From assembly GCA_015055625.1 (NCBI GenBank), contig SVHU01000009.1:33395-97394 (forward strand): a DNA stretch of 64,000 nucleotides, in the 5' to 3' direction. The notes under the pieces were generated by a model. That model was not told the origin of the DNA. It did no database searches and saw only the letters and a program-made list of their open reading frames with translations. The DNA is from Clostridiales bacterium (GTDB taxonomy: Bacteria > Bacillota > Clostridia > Christensenellales > Pumilibacteraceae). A program made the position numbers and the translations under genes. Shown here piece by piece: positions 49,672 to 58,154 of this stretch; the first letter of the stretch is position 1, and each line of letters opens with the position of its first letter.

Positions 49672-50069
49672 AAGATAAATTATATTTAGTTAAACAAGGG
49701 TTTTTCAAAGAAATGTCCTATAGTGAAGAAACAGATAATTCAATAAAGCCATTCATAAATACTGAAACAGATAAAGTATTAATTGATAAAGTTTGTAAAT
49801 ATTTGGATAGTGGTGTTGTAATAATGGAATGTTGTGGCACAACAATAGATGCTTTAAATGAGAGCAATGGTATTGCAGGTGTTCCATCATTATTAACTGA
49901 TGGTGTTTGGGTATGGCCTGGAGATTTATCTTATTACGTAAAGAAATATAAAATTAAATTATCTGATGATTTTATGTCAACGCTTAAACAAAATAATTTC
50001 AACGTAAATGTTAATAGTGAAGAAATTTTGGCGAAGAGCATTTATGTTGATGGGGTTGAACTCTTATAA
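49668..50069 (+). CDS. Candidate immunity protein
   Basis: 133 residues, mixed alpha/beta by pattern, no membrane segment. I recognise no domain; GIAGVPSLLTDGVWVWPGDL in the middle is the most distinctive stretch. The 4-base overlap with the candidate effector, the size, and the lack of any enzyme motif suit an immunity role. Base composition is more AT-rich than that of the housekeeping neighbours, which suggests acquisition. Function is inferred from position only. Confidence 0.5.
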   Translation: MKDKLYLVKQGFFKEMSYSEETDNSIKPFINTETDKVLIDKVCKYLDSGVVIMECCGTTIDALNESNGIAGVPSLLTDGVWVWPGDLSYYVKKYKIKLSDDFMSTLKQNNFNVNVNSEEILAKSIYVDGVELL

Positions 50070-50084
50070 ATTTATGAGGAAAAA

Positions 50085-50300
50085 ATAACGGGAAAAGTAA
50101 TATGTGAAAAATGCGGACACGAGATGAAGATTCAAAATACTGAACAGTCATTATGTGAAATTCTAAAAGAAATTGAAATTATAAATAAAGAGATTTCTAT
50201 TGTCAGAAAGCAAAATAAAGGCTTAATTTGTGGTATGATAACTGGAGGAGTTTTTATAGTTGCAACATTTGTTATAAGTTTGATAGGATTGTTTGTGTGA
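50085..50300 (+). pseudogene. Zinc-ribbon/coiled-coil membrane ORF without a standard start
   Basis: The frame reads ITGKVICEKCGHEMKIQ, then a Glu/Lys/Ile-rich coiled coil, then a hydrophobic helix (MITGGVFIVATFVISLIGLF) and a stop. A GAGGA site lies just before ATA at 50085, where homologues would be expected to have ATG, so the start may be mutated. The first in-frame ATG (50124) lacks a ribosome site and loses the CxxC. It is either a broken gene or uses a rare start. Only one CxxC is present, so metal binding would need a dimer. Confidence 0.5.
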
Positions 50301-50305
50301 ACAAG

Positions 50306-50331
50306 AAATCGCGTATACGTATACGCGATTT
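50306..50331. repeat. 26-bp perfect palindrome
   Basis: AAATCGCGTATACGTATACG with CGATTT completes a perfect inverted repeat without loop. It lies at the right end of the accessory island, before a terminator. It could be a protein-binding site or a second hairpin of the terminator. Confidence 0.75.
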
Positions 50332-50334
50332 TAG

Positions 50335-50373
50335 TAAAAAAACAGGGCTTGATTTGTGTCAAGTCCTGTTTTT
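50335..50373 (+). terminator. Strong terminator at the island end, probably bidirectional
   Basis: AAAAACAGGGCTTGA pairs with TCAAGTCCTGTTTTT around TTTGTG. A runs on the left give a T tail on the minus strand too, so it can end the aryl-acid operon that stops at 50392. Confidence 0.9.
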
Positions 50374-50391
50374 ATGTTCATTAAATTTTGA

Positions 50392-50778
50392 TTATTTCAA
50401 AACCTCTTCGGCTTTTGCTGTGTCGTTTACTTTGAGTACGACTTTTGCATGGGGAGAATCCTTAGAAAGGAAAGCGTAGAGGTATTCTACTGCGATATCG
50501 TTTGCGCTTAGCTTTGCGATAAGCGAGCCAAGTCCACCGGGCGTATCGTCGATATCGATAGCGATAACAGGTGTGTTTTTTACGATTACACCGCTTGCTT
50601 TTAGGATTTCGCCAGCTTTTTCGGTGTTATCAACGATCATTCTCAAAATGCCGTACTTTTCGGTATCAGCCATAGAGAGCGCGCGAATGTTGATGTTGTG
50701 AGCTGTAAGCTCGTCCAAAATCTCGGAGAGTCTGCCCGTTTTGTTTTCTACGAATACGGATAACTGTGTAATATACAT
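50392..50778 (-). CDS. ACT-domain protein
   Basis: 128 residues consisting of two ACT domains: QLSVFVENKTGRLSEILDEL at the start and VIAIDIDDTPGGLGSLIAKL from about 70. Such double-ACT proteins are repeatedly encoded beside paaK and ior genes and are thought to sense amino acids, here probably aromatic ones. It could regulate the ligase or the pathway allosterically. AAGGAGG precedes the ATG. It starts 13 bases after paaK and is the last gene of the operon. Confidence 0.9.
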   Translation of the reverse strand: MYITQLSVFVENKTGRLSEILDELTAHNINIRALSMADTEKYGILRMIVDNTEKAGEILKASGVIVKNTPVIAIDIDDTPGGLGSLIAKLSANDIAVEYLYAFLSKDSPHAKVVLKVNDTAKAEEVLK

Positions 50779-50791
50779 AAATTATTCCTCC

Positions 50792-52099
50792 TTAAATTTT
50801 TCTCTTATCGATAACACGCTTTGCTTTGCCTTCGCTTCTGGTAATGGTGTTGGGGTTTACAAGGTGAACTTTAGTTCCAATTCCAAGAGTGGACTTAAGC
50901 TTTTCGGAAATAAGCTTTTCGGTCTTTTCGATAGACTTAATCTCGTCCGCAAAGAAAGCCTCGCTCATTTCTACGTTAACGTCAAACGTATCGGTATTGT
51001 TAACACGGTCAACGATAATCTGGTAGTTAGGAGTAATAGTACCACCGCTAACTTTAAGAAGAACTTCTTCTATTTGTGAGGGGAATACGTTTACGCCACG
51101 GATAATAAGCATATCGTCTGTTCTGCCTTGGGGTTTGTTCATTCTAAGATGAGTTCTACCGCACTTACAAGGAACAACGTTAAGAGAGCAAATATCTCTT
51201 GTTCTGTATCTGATTACAGGGAAAGCTTCCTTTGTAATGGAGGTAAACACAAGCTCGCCTTTCTCACCATATGGAAGAACCTTGCCCGTGTCAGGATCGA
51301 TAATTTCTGCGATAAAGTGGTCTTCGCAAACGTGCATACCAGCTTGCTCGGTACACTCATAAGAAACGCCAGGTCCTAAAACTTCGGAAAGTCCGTAAAT
51401 ATCAAGAGCTTTAACGCCAAGCTTTTCCTCGATCTGCTGACGCATTTCCTCACTCCAGGGTTCTGCGCCAAATATGCCGACTTTGAGTTTGAGCTGATCT
51501 TTAACGCCAAGCTTTTCAATTTCTTCGCCAAGGTATAGAGCGTAAGAAGGCGTACAACAAAGTACGGTAGCTCCAAAATCTATCATGGTCTGAATTTGAA
51601 GAGCGGTGTTTCCCGATGACATAGGGATAACAGTAGCGCCTACTTTTTCCGCGCCTGCGTGAAGTCCAAATCCACCTGTAAACAAGCCATAACCAAAGGA
51701 TACTTGAACTATATCGTCTTTACCGACTCCTGCACCTGCAAGAATTCTTGCAACGCAGTCAGCCCAAACGTCAAGATCTTTTTCGGTATAACCTACTACG
51801 ATACGCTTACCCGTAGTTCCGCTCGAAGCGTGAACTCTTACTACTTCCGAAAGTGGGGTTGCAAACAAGCCGTAGGGGTAGTAATCTCTAAGGTCGCTCT
51901 TGTACGCAAAGGGTAGACGATGTAGGTCTTCTACGCCCTTGATATCCTCGGGTTTAAGTCCCATTTCGTCCATACGGTTACGGAAACATTCAACGTTTTC
52001 ATAACATCTTTTTACCTGCCAAACGAGTCTTTCGCTCTGAAGTTTAACAAGCTCTTCGCGTGGCATTGTTTCGATTTGTTTGTTATAATAATTTGCCAT
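50792..52099 (-). CDS. paaK: Phenylacetate-CoA ligase family protein
   Basis: 435 residues from the ATG at 52099 (GGGAGAA upstream). AMP-forming ligase: [16 protein letters not shown] near 95-110, a [12 protein letters not shown] substrate-side loop, [13 protein letters not shown] near 235, YRTRD and a C-terminal GRTDDM hinge. It joins phenylacetate or related aryl acids to CoA at the cost of ATP. With IorAB it links aryl-pyruvates and aryl-acetates; in an anaerobe it may run toward ATP formation from aryl-acetyl-CoA. Confidence 0.92.
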   Translation of the reverse strand: MANYYNKQIETMPREELVKLQSERLVWQVKRCYENVECFRNRMDEMGLKPEDIKGVEDLHRLPFAYKSDLRDYYPYGLFATPLSEVVRVHASSGTTGKRIVVGYTEKDLDVWADCVARILAGAGVGKDDIVQVSFGYGLFTGGFGLHAGAEKVGATVIPMSSGNTALQIQTMIDFGATVLCCTPSYALYLGEEIEKLGVKDQLKLKVGIFGAEPWSEEMRQQIEEKLGVKALDIYGLSEVLGPGVSYECTEQAGMHVCEDHFIAEIIDPDTGKVLPYGEKGELVFTSITKEAFPVIRYRTRDICSLNVVPCKCGRTHLRMNKPQGRTDDMLIIRGVNVFPSQIEEVLLKVSGGTITPNYQIIVDRVNNTDTFDVNVEMSEAFFADEIKSIEKTEKLISEKLKSTLGIGTKVHLVNPNTITRSEGKAKRVIDKRKI

Positions 52100-52224
52100 A
52101 AAATTTTCTCCCAATTATAATTTTTGGCTCAGACGGGGATGGTTAGCCTATTATCAATAAGGTAGTTCCGCTAGATTATAATAAGGGGTTAAGTTTAACC
52201 TCGCCGTAGTCAATGTTTTCTAGT

Positions 52225-52794
52225 TTAAATATTGTAGCCAGCGTCGAATGCCTTAAGATTTACCTCGAGGAATTTTTCGGGAACGGTAGATTTAATAGTG
52301 TCAATCCATTTCTCGTAAGCAATTCCGCTAGATTTTGCCAAAACGCCTATAAGAACCACGTTAACAGCTTTCATATTGCCGGACTCTTTAGCTAAAGTAA
52401 GCGCGTCTAAAGAAATAACGTCGCCTGCATTTTTAAGTGTAGTAAGAACCCCTGTGGGGTAATCAGCCTTACCTACAATTACCGGCATTGGGTTGATTTG
52501 CTGAGTGTTAACAATGATTTTTCCACCCTTTTTAAGGTATGGCATAGCGCGCAAAGCTTCCAATTCTTCAAAAGCAAGAATGATATCTGCTTCGCCCTTT
52601 CCAACGATAGGGGAGTAAACTTTGTCGCCATATTTAAGATACGTTACAACGCTTCCGCCACGCTGGCTCATTCCGTGAACCTCGCTTACCTTAACGTCAT
52701 AGCCTTCCTTTATTACGCAGTTTCCTAAGATCCTGCTTGCAAGAAGAGTGCCTTGACCGCCTACGCCTACAATCATAATATTTACGGTATTCAT
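52225..52794 (-). CDS. iorB: Indolepyruvate:ferredoxin oxidoreductase, beta subunit
   Basis: 189 residues, gamma-type domain of 2-oxoacid:ferredoxin oxidoreductases. GVGGQGTLLASRIL at 11-24 and EVHGMSQRGGSVVTYLKYG near 40-60 are the family motifs. With IorA it oxidatively decarboxylates aryl-pyruvates (from Trp, Phe, Tyr) to aryl-acetyl-CoA, reducing ferredoxin. AAGGAG overlaps the end of iorA, 4 bases away. A 125-base gap with a GGTTAA/TTAACC inverted repeat (52187-52200) separates it from paaK. Confidence 0.93.
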   Translation of the reverse strand: MNTVNIMIVGVGGQGTLLASRILGNCVIKEGYDVKVSEVHGMSQRGGSVVTYLKYGDKVYSPIVGKGEADIILAFEELEALRAMPYLKKGGKIIVNTQQINPMPVIVGKADYPTGVLTTLKNAGDVISLDALTLAKESGNMKAVNVVLIGVLAKSSGIAYEKWIDTIKSTVPEKFLEVNLKAFDAGYNI

Positions 52795-52798
52795 AGTC

Positions 52799-54532
52799 TT
52801 ACTCCTTTTCGATAGCCGAGAACGGACAAACGCTTACGCAAAGTCCACAACCGTTGCACTGGCTTGCGTCAATTCTTACAATACCGTCTTTGTCAACGGA
52901 GATTGCGGGACAGCCGAGCTTCATACAAAGCTTGCACTTTCTGCACTTATCTGTAATTACGCACTTACCCTCGTACTTAACGCTCTTAAGTAGCGCGCAG
53001 GGGCGTTGAGCTATAATAACCGAAGGTTCGTTAGCGTTGGTTTCTTCTCTTACAACTTTTTCGAACTGTTTTACGTCAAACGGATCGCAAACAACAACTC
53101 TCTCCACGCCAACAGACTTACAAAGAGTAATGAGATTTACCTGCTTGGTAAGTTCGCCTCTTATAGTCTTGCCTGTGGTGGGATTATCCTGATGACCTGT
53201 CATACCAGTAATGGAGTTGTCGAGAATAATAACGGTGTTTGCACCCTTGTTGTATACGATATCAATAAGCCCAGTAATACCTGAGTGGATAAAGGTGGAG
53301 TCGCCGATAACGGAAACGAGTTTTTTATTAAACTCTTCGCCTCTTACCTTTGCCATACCGTGCGCCGCGCTGACAGACGCGCCCATACAAATGGTTGTAT
53401 CAACAGAGTCAAGCGGAGCGATTGCGCCTAAAGTGTAGCAACCGATATCGCCCGATACGGTAAGTCCAAGCTTTTTGAGCACGTAGAACGTTGCTCTGTG
53501 AGGACATCCGGGACATAGTACAGGGGGACGAGCAGGAATAGGAGCGGAAAGCTCAACTCTTGCTTTTCCATCCTCGTTTAGGATTGCTTTTGCAATCATT
53601 TCGGGGGTGTATTCGCCAAGCATTGTAAACGCGTCCTTTCCGATAACGTCAACACCGAGCGCCTTGCAATGCTCTTCGATAAACGGATCGAGCTCTTCTA
53701 TAACGTAAACTTTGTCACACTTTGAAGCAAAGTCTTTTATAAGCTTTTCGGGAAGTGGGTAAACCATACCTAACTTTAAGTAGTTAACCTTGTCCAAAAG
53801 CGCTTCTTTTGCGTATTGATAGTCAATACCTGCGCAAATAACGCCAATCTTGCTTCCGTTGTCTTCAACCGTGTTGAGGTTGCAGTTTTCAGCAAACGTA
53901 ACGAGCTTTTGATGACGTTCTTCTACGTAAACGTGGCGTTTAATAGCGTTTGCAGGCATCATAACGTGCTTAGAAACATCCTTTTTATAGTCCTTTACGG
54001 GAACGTTGTCGCGGTCGCAGATTTCTACCAGGCTCTGAGAGTGAGAAACACGTGTAGTAAGGCGAACGAACACTGGGATATCAAACTGCTCGGAAAGAGT
54101 AAACGCCTGTTTTGTAAACTCTTTACATTCGCCAGAGTCCGAGGGCTCGAGCATAACGGTTTTACTTGCCTTAGCGTAGTGGCGAGAGTCTTGCTCGTTT
54201 TGAGAAGAGTGCATGCCAGGATCGTCTGCAACAGCAAAAACAAGACCGCCGTTTGCGCCGATATAGCTTACGGTAAACACGGGATCTGCCATAACGTTAA
54301 GACCAACGTGCTTACAGCAAGACATTGCTCTTCCGCCTGCAATGGACGCGCCTATCGCAACTTCTGCCGCAACTTTTTCGTTTGGTGCCCATTCTACGAA
54401 GATTTCGGGATATTTTACTATATTTTCAGTAATTTCGGTGCTGGGTGTGCCGGGATACGAGGAAACGAGGTTTACGCCTGCTTCATACGCGCCTTGCGCC
54501 ACAGCTGCATTACCAAGCATTAATTTTTTCAT
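52799..54532 (-). CDS. iorA: Indolepyruvate:ferredoxin oxidoreductase, alpha subunit
   Basis: 577 residues from MKKLMLGNAAV at 54532; the ATG at 54541 sits only 3 bases after AAGGA and is less likely. N-terminal pyrimidine domain with SSYPGTPSTEITENI; thiamine-diphosphate domain with CPGCPHRATFY and GDSTFIHSGITGLIDIVYN. The C-terminal ferredoxin part has two 4Fe-4S sets, CRKCKLCMKLGCP and CNGCGLCVSVCP. Oxygen-sensitive, cytoplasmic. The full module set is intact. Confidence 0.94.
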   Translation of the reverse strand: MKKLMLGNAAVAQGAYEAGVNLVSSYPGTPSTEITENIVKYPEIFVEWAPNEKVAAEVAIGASIAGGRAMSCCKHVGLNVMADPVFTVSYIGANGGLVFAVADDPGMHSSQNEQDSRHYAKASKTVMLEPSDSGECKEFTKQAFTLSEQFDIPVFVRLTTRVSHSQSLVEICDRDNVPVKDYKKDVSKHVMMPANAIKRHVYVEERHQKLVTFAENCNLNTVEDNGSKIGVICAGIDYQYAKEALLDKVNYLKLGMVYPLPEKLIKDFASKCDKVYVIEELDPFIEEHCKALGVDVIGKDAFTMLGEYTPEMIAKAILNEDGKARVELSAPIPARPPVLCPGCPHRATFYVLKKLGLTVSGDIGCYTLGAIAPLDSVDTTICMGASVSAAHGMAKVRGEEFNKKLVSVIGDSTFIHSGITGLIDIVYNKGANTVIILDNSITGMTGHQDNPTTGKTIRGELTKQVNLITLCKSVGVERVVVCDPFDVKQFEKVVREETNANEPSVIIAQRPCALLKSVKYEGKCVITDKCRKCKLCMKLGCPAISVDKDGIVRIDASQCNGCGLCVSVCPFSAIEKE

Positions 54533-54553
54533 ATTTATCATATTTCCTTAATG

Positions 54554-56185
54554 TTATTTTATTTGTTGAGCAACCAAGCTGTCTCCACAGTATTTTTCGC
54601 GGAGCTTGGGTTTTTCAATCTTGCCTGTTGGGTTTCTGGGAATATCGGCAAAAATGAATTTTTTGGGACGCTTATAACGTGGAAGAGCAAGACAGAACTC
54701 GTCGATTTCAGCCTCGGTAAGAGCGTAGCCTTCCTTTACCTCTATAATAGCGCACGCGATTTCGCCAAGACGTGTATCGGGAAGTCCGATTACCGCAACG
54801 TCTTTTACCGCGTCGTGCTTGCGGATAAAGTTTTCAATCTGCACGGGATAGAGGTTTTCTCCTCCTGTGATAATAACGTCTTTCTTTCTGTCTACAAGGA
54901 AGATAAATCCGTCCTCGTCTTCCATAGCCATATCGCCCGTTTTGAGCCAGCCTTTATCCAGAACTTCTCTTGTGGACTTTTCGTCGTTATAATAGCATTT
55001 CATAACGCCTGGGCCTTTTACGCAAAGCTCGCCTACCTCGCCCTGAGGTACGATTGCGCCGTTTTCGTCGGTTATCTTAACTTCCCAGCCATAGCCTGCT
55101 TTACCGATTGCGCCTACTTTGTGCACGTTTTTAAGTCCAAGGTGTACGCATCCGGGGCCAATGGACTCGGAAAGACCGTAGTTGGTGTCATAGTCATGAT
55201 GTGGGAATACGGCAAGCCAACGTTTGATAAGCGAGGGTGGAACAGGTTGCGCGCCAATGTGCATAAGACGCCAACGTGATAAATCGTAACGGCTAAGGTC
55301 AATATTTTGTCTTTCTATCTCGTCTAAGATGTCTTGCGCCCATGGAACTAAAAGCCAAACGATAGAGCATTTTTCGTCGGATGCAACCTTGATAATCCAT
55401 TCGGGCTTAATACCTTTAAGTAGAACAGCCTTACCTCCCACCATAAACGAGCCAAACCAATGCATTTTTGCGCCCGTGTGATAAAGGGGAGGAATACAAA
55501 GGAATACGTCGTCGTGAGTCTGGTTGTGGTGAGCTTGTTCGGTGTGCATTGCGTGCATAAGCGCTCTGTGGGAATGAAGTATAGCTTTTGGAAAGCCGGT
55601 AGTACCCGAAGAGAAGTATATTGCGCCGTCATCGTCGTCCGTTACGTGAATTTTGGGAGTGGAAGTGGAGCAGTATTCTATCATTTTGTCATAGCTGTCA
55701 GCAAAAGAGGGGCATTGTTCTCCAACGTAGAAAAGCGATGTAACCGCAGGAATACGTTCGCAGATATCCTCTATTCTTCCGATAAACTCAGGGCCAAATA
55801 CAAGCATAGAACAATCCGCTTTATCAAGACAATATTTGATCTCGTCAGCGGTGTAACGGAAGTTGAGTGGAACGGCAACAGCGCCGGCTTTTAATATTCC
55901 AAAGTATACGGGAAGCCATTCTATGGAGTTCATTAAAAGAATTGCAACCTTGTCGCCTTTTTTGCATCCTCTTGTTAAAAGAAGGTTTGCAAAGCGGTTT
56001 GCTTTTTTCTTAAAGTCGTTCCAAGTAATTTCGCGTCTGAAGGGCTGACCGGGAATGGGTTGAATGAGTGAGTAGTCTTTCCAGGTAAGACGGCTTTTAG
56101 GCTCGAAGCTGGGATTGATTTCAACAAGGCTTACTTCATCACCGTAAAGTTCGGCGTTTTTGTCAAGCGTTTCAAAAATGGGCAT
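54554..56185 (-). CDS. AMP-forming acyl-CoA synthetase
   Basis: 543 residues. ATP-binding YFSSGTTGFPKAILHSHR near 190-207, YGLSESIGPG near 325, GWLKTGDMA and the hinge Lys region RKKDVIITGGENLYP near 435, plus a C-terminal GKIEKPKLRE. It activates a carboxylic acid to its CoA thioester; placement first in an operon with iorAB and paaK suggests an aryl or branched acid rather than a long fatty acid, which is inference. AAGGAG precedes the ATG; 21 bases separate it from iorA. Confidence 0.88.
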   Translation of the reverse strand: MPIFETLDKNAELYGDEVSLVEINPSFEPKSRLTWKDYSLIQPIPGQPFRREITWNDFKKKANRFANLLLTRGCKKGDKVAILLMNSIEWLPVYFGILKAGAVAVPLNFRYTADEIKYCLDKADCSMLVFGPEFIGRIEDICERIPAVTSLFYVGEQCPSFADSYDKMIEYCSTSTPKIHVTDDDDGAIYFSSGTTGFPKAILHSHRALMHAMHTEQAHHNQTHDDVFLCIPPLYHTGAKMHWFGSFMVGGKAVLLKGIKPEWIIKVASDEKCSIVWLLVPWAQDILDEIERQNIDLSRYDLSRWRLMHIGAQPVPPSLIKRWLAVFPHHDYDTNYGLSESIGPGCVHLGLKNVHKVGAIGKAGYGWEVKITDENGAIVPQGEVGELCVKGPGVMKCYYNDEKSTREVLDKGWLKTGDMAMEDEDGFIFLVDRKKDVIITGGENLYPVQIENFIRKHDAVKDVAVIGLPDTRLGEIACAIIEVKEGYALTEAEIDEFCLALPRYKRPKKFIFADIPRNPTGKIEKPKLREKYCGDSLVAQQIK

Positions 56186-56272
56186 AATTTTCTCCTTATT
56201 GTAACTACGTGAAGCAAGCTTTTTTGCTTGCGCGTGTAGGATATATTCTCTTATATTTAAATATACTATAAG

Positions 56273-56302
56273 ATTATAGCGAACTTATAGGTGTTTTGTC
56301 AA
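56273..56302 (-). promoter_or_regulatory. Promoter of the aryl-acid operon
   Basis: Minus strand: TTGACA (56302-56297), 18-base spacer, TATAAT (56278-56273). Confidence 0.82.
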
Positions 56303-56330
56303 GTTAAAGTGATAAATTTTTAAATATCAT

Positions 56331-56359
56331 TTGACTATTAAGAGTAAATGGAGTATAAT
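56331..56359 (+). promoter_or_regulatory. Promoter of the sodium:solute symporter gene
   Basis: TTGACT at 56331-56336, 17-base spacer, TATAAT at 56354-56359. It lies 28 bases from the divergent -35 box. Confidence 0.85.
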
Positions 56360-56403
56360 TTTACGGAACTAGATTTTATTTGCATTAAAGGAGAAAACAA
56401 AAA

Positions 56404-58068
56404 ATGGCAATAAAAATTATATTTTTAGTCGTTTTCTTTGCGATTATGCTAACGGTTGGTATAATGTGTAGAAAATCGGCAAAATCTGTTAACGGTTTTG
56501 TGCTAGGTGGAAGAAAGGTTGGACCTTGGCTTACAGCATTTGCTTACGGAACTTCTTACTTTTCGGCGGTAATATTTATTGGATACGCCGGACAGTTTGG
56601 TTGGAAGTTCGGCGTGTCTGCAACCTGGATAGGTATAGGTAACGCGATTATCGGTTCGCTTCTTGCATGGTTCTTGCTTGGTCGCCGTACACGTCTTATG
56701 ACAAGACATTTAGGCGCATCCACAATGCCTGAATTTTTCGAAAAGAGATTTGATAGCAAGATGCTCAAAATAGTAGCGTCGCTTATCGTGTTTATTTTCC
56801 TTATCCCTTACACTGCGTCCCTTTATAACGGACTTAGTAGACTTTTTGAAATCGCTTTCGATTTACCGTACTGGGTATGGATTGCAATAATGGCAGTGCT
56901 TACTTGCGTATACGTTATTGCTGGTGGATACATGGCAACAGCTGTAAACGACTTTATTCAGGGAATAATTATGCTTATCGGTATCGTTGCGGTAATCGTT
57001 GCAGTAATTTTGAGCAACGGCGGTTTTGCTGAGGCGTTTGGAAGCTTGGCTGGAGTTACTGCAACTCCTACCGATGGACCTTTGTATGAAACTCCGGGAA
57101 TTTTTGCATCCATATTCGGTCCCGATCCTCTCGGACTTTTGTTTGTAGTAATTCTTACCTCGCTCGGAACTTGGGGACTTCCTCAAATGGTACAAAAGTT
57201 CTATTCTATCAAGAGCGAAGGCGATATCCGTAAGGGTATGATAATCTCTACTGTTTTTGCAATTGTTGTAGCGGGCGGATGTTATTTCCTTGGTGGATTT
57301 GGTAGATTGTATCCCGAAGCTTTAGAAGGTGGAAAGGGCTTTGATAATATCGTGCCTACCATGCTTGCAGGTCTTAATAATGATTTTATCTTATCGCTTG
57401 TCTTGGTGCTTGTGCTATCAGCCTCTATGTCAACGCTTTCCTCGCTTGTTCTTACCTCTTCTTCTACGCTTGTTCTTGACCTTGTTAAGGACAATATCGT
57501 AAAGAAAATGGATAACAAAAAGCAGTTGTTGTGGGTGCGTTTGTTTATTTTGGTATTCGTAGGAATTTCTGTTGTTATTGCGCTAGTACAGTATTATGCG
57601 CCATCAGGAAACGAAGGAACGGCATTTATAGCTCAGCTTATGGGAATTTCTTGGGGAGCTTTGGCAGGAGCGTTCCTTGCGCCCTTCTTGCTTGGTCTTT
57701 GCTGGAAGAAAGTTACAAAACCCGCGGTTTTAGTAAACTTTATCTTTGCAGTAGTAGTTATGACTGTTAATATGTTTGTTGGTAAACAGCTTGGTAGTGT
57801 TAACGCTTTCTTTAAGTTTATGACGTCGCCTGTAAATTTGGGCGCAGTGGTAATGCTGGTTGGCTTCGTTATCGTAATCGTAGTATCCCTCTTTACTAAA
57901 AAGCCCGATAAAGCGGTTGTGGATAACGCATTTGCTTGTTACAGTAAAAAGGTGACAGTTGCTGCAGGAGCTGTTCTTTCTGAAGAAGAAACGGTTGAAG
58001 CTAAAGAAGGCAATACACAAGAAGTTGCCGCTGATAAAGTAATTTCCGAAGAGGAAAAAGCAGAATAA
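56404..58068 (+). CDS. Sodium:solute symporter (SSS family)
   Basis: 554 residues with about thirteen membrane helices and an N-terminal stretch typical of the family: GFVLGGRKVGPWLTAFAYG and YFSAVIFIGYAGQFGWKFG. Helix 8 region VLSASMSTLSSLVLTSSS contains the Ser/Thr sodium-site pattern. The last 55 residues are a Glu/Lys/Ala-rich cytoplasmic tail. It imports a solute with sodium. Its divergent promoter shared with the aryl-acid operon suggests uptake of an aromatic or other organic acid used there (inferred). RBS AAAGGAG. Confidence 0.9.
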   Translation: MAIKIIFLVVFFAIMLTVGIMCRKSAKSVNGFVLGGRKVGPWLTAFAYGTSYFSAVIFIGYAGQFGWKFGVSATWIGIGNAIIGSLLAWFLLGRRTRLMTRHLGASTMPEFFEKRFDSKMLKIVASLIVFIFLIPYTASLYNGLSRLFEIAFDLPYWVWIAIMAVLTCVYVIAGGYMATAVNDFIQGIIMLIGIVAVIVAVILSNGGFAEAFGSLAGVTATPTDGPLYETPGIFASIFGPDPLGLLFVVILTSLGTWGLPQMVQKFYSIKSEGDIRKGMIISTVFAIVVAGGCYFLGGFGRLYPEALEGGKGFDNIVPTMLAGLNNDFILSLVLVLVLSASMSTLSSLVLTSSSTLVLDLVKDNIVKKMDNKKQLLWVRLFILVFVGISVVIALVQYYAPSGNEGTAFIAQLMGISWGALAGAFLAPFLLGLCWKKVTKPAVLVNFIFAVVVMTVNMFVGKQLGSVNAFFKFMTSPVNLGAVVMLVGFVIVIVVSLFTKKPDKAVVDNAFACYSKKVTVAAGAVLSEEETVEAKEGNTQEVAADKVISEEEKAE

Positions 58069-58088
58069 GATCTGACTTTATAAAAAAC

Positions 58089-58139
58089 AAAATCACGTTA
58101 CGAATTTCGCGTTTAGGCGATAACGTAGCGTGATTTTTT
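58089..58139 (+). terminator. Terminator of the symporter gene, shared with the convergent ABC gene
   Basis: AAAATCACGTTACG pairs with CGTAGCGTGATTTT; six T in total at the end. The inner part can form a second small hairpin. Confidence 0.85.
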
Positions 58140-58154
58140 GTACAAAGCGCAGTT

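Noticed and set aside
47374..50373. Prophage or integrative conjugative element
   Set aside because: No integrase, att repeats, structural, replication or transfer genes are seen; the XRE/ImmA pair alone does not make it a phage.
53816..54523. A 235-codon plus-strand frame
   Set aside because: Antisense to iorA, whose protein motifs are complete; no ribosome site.
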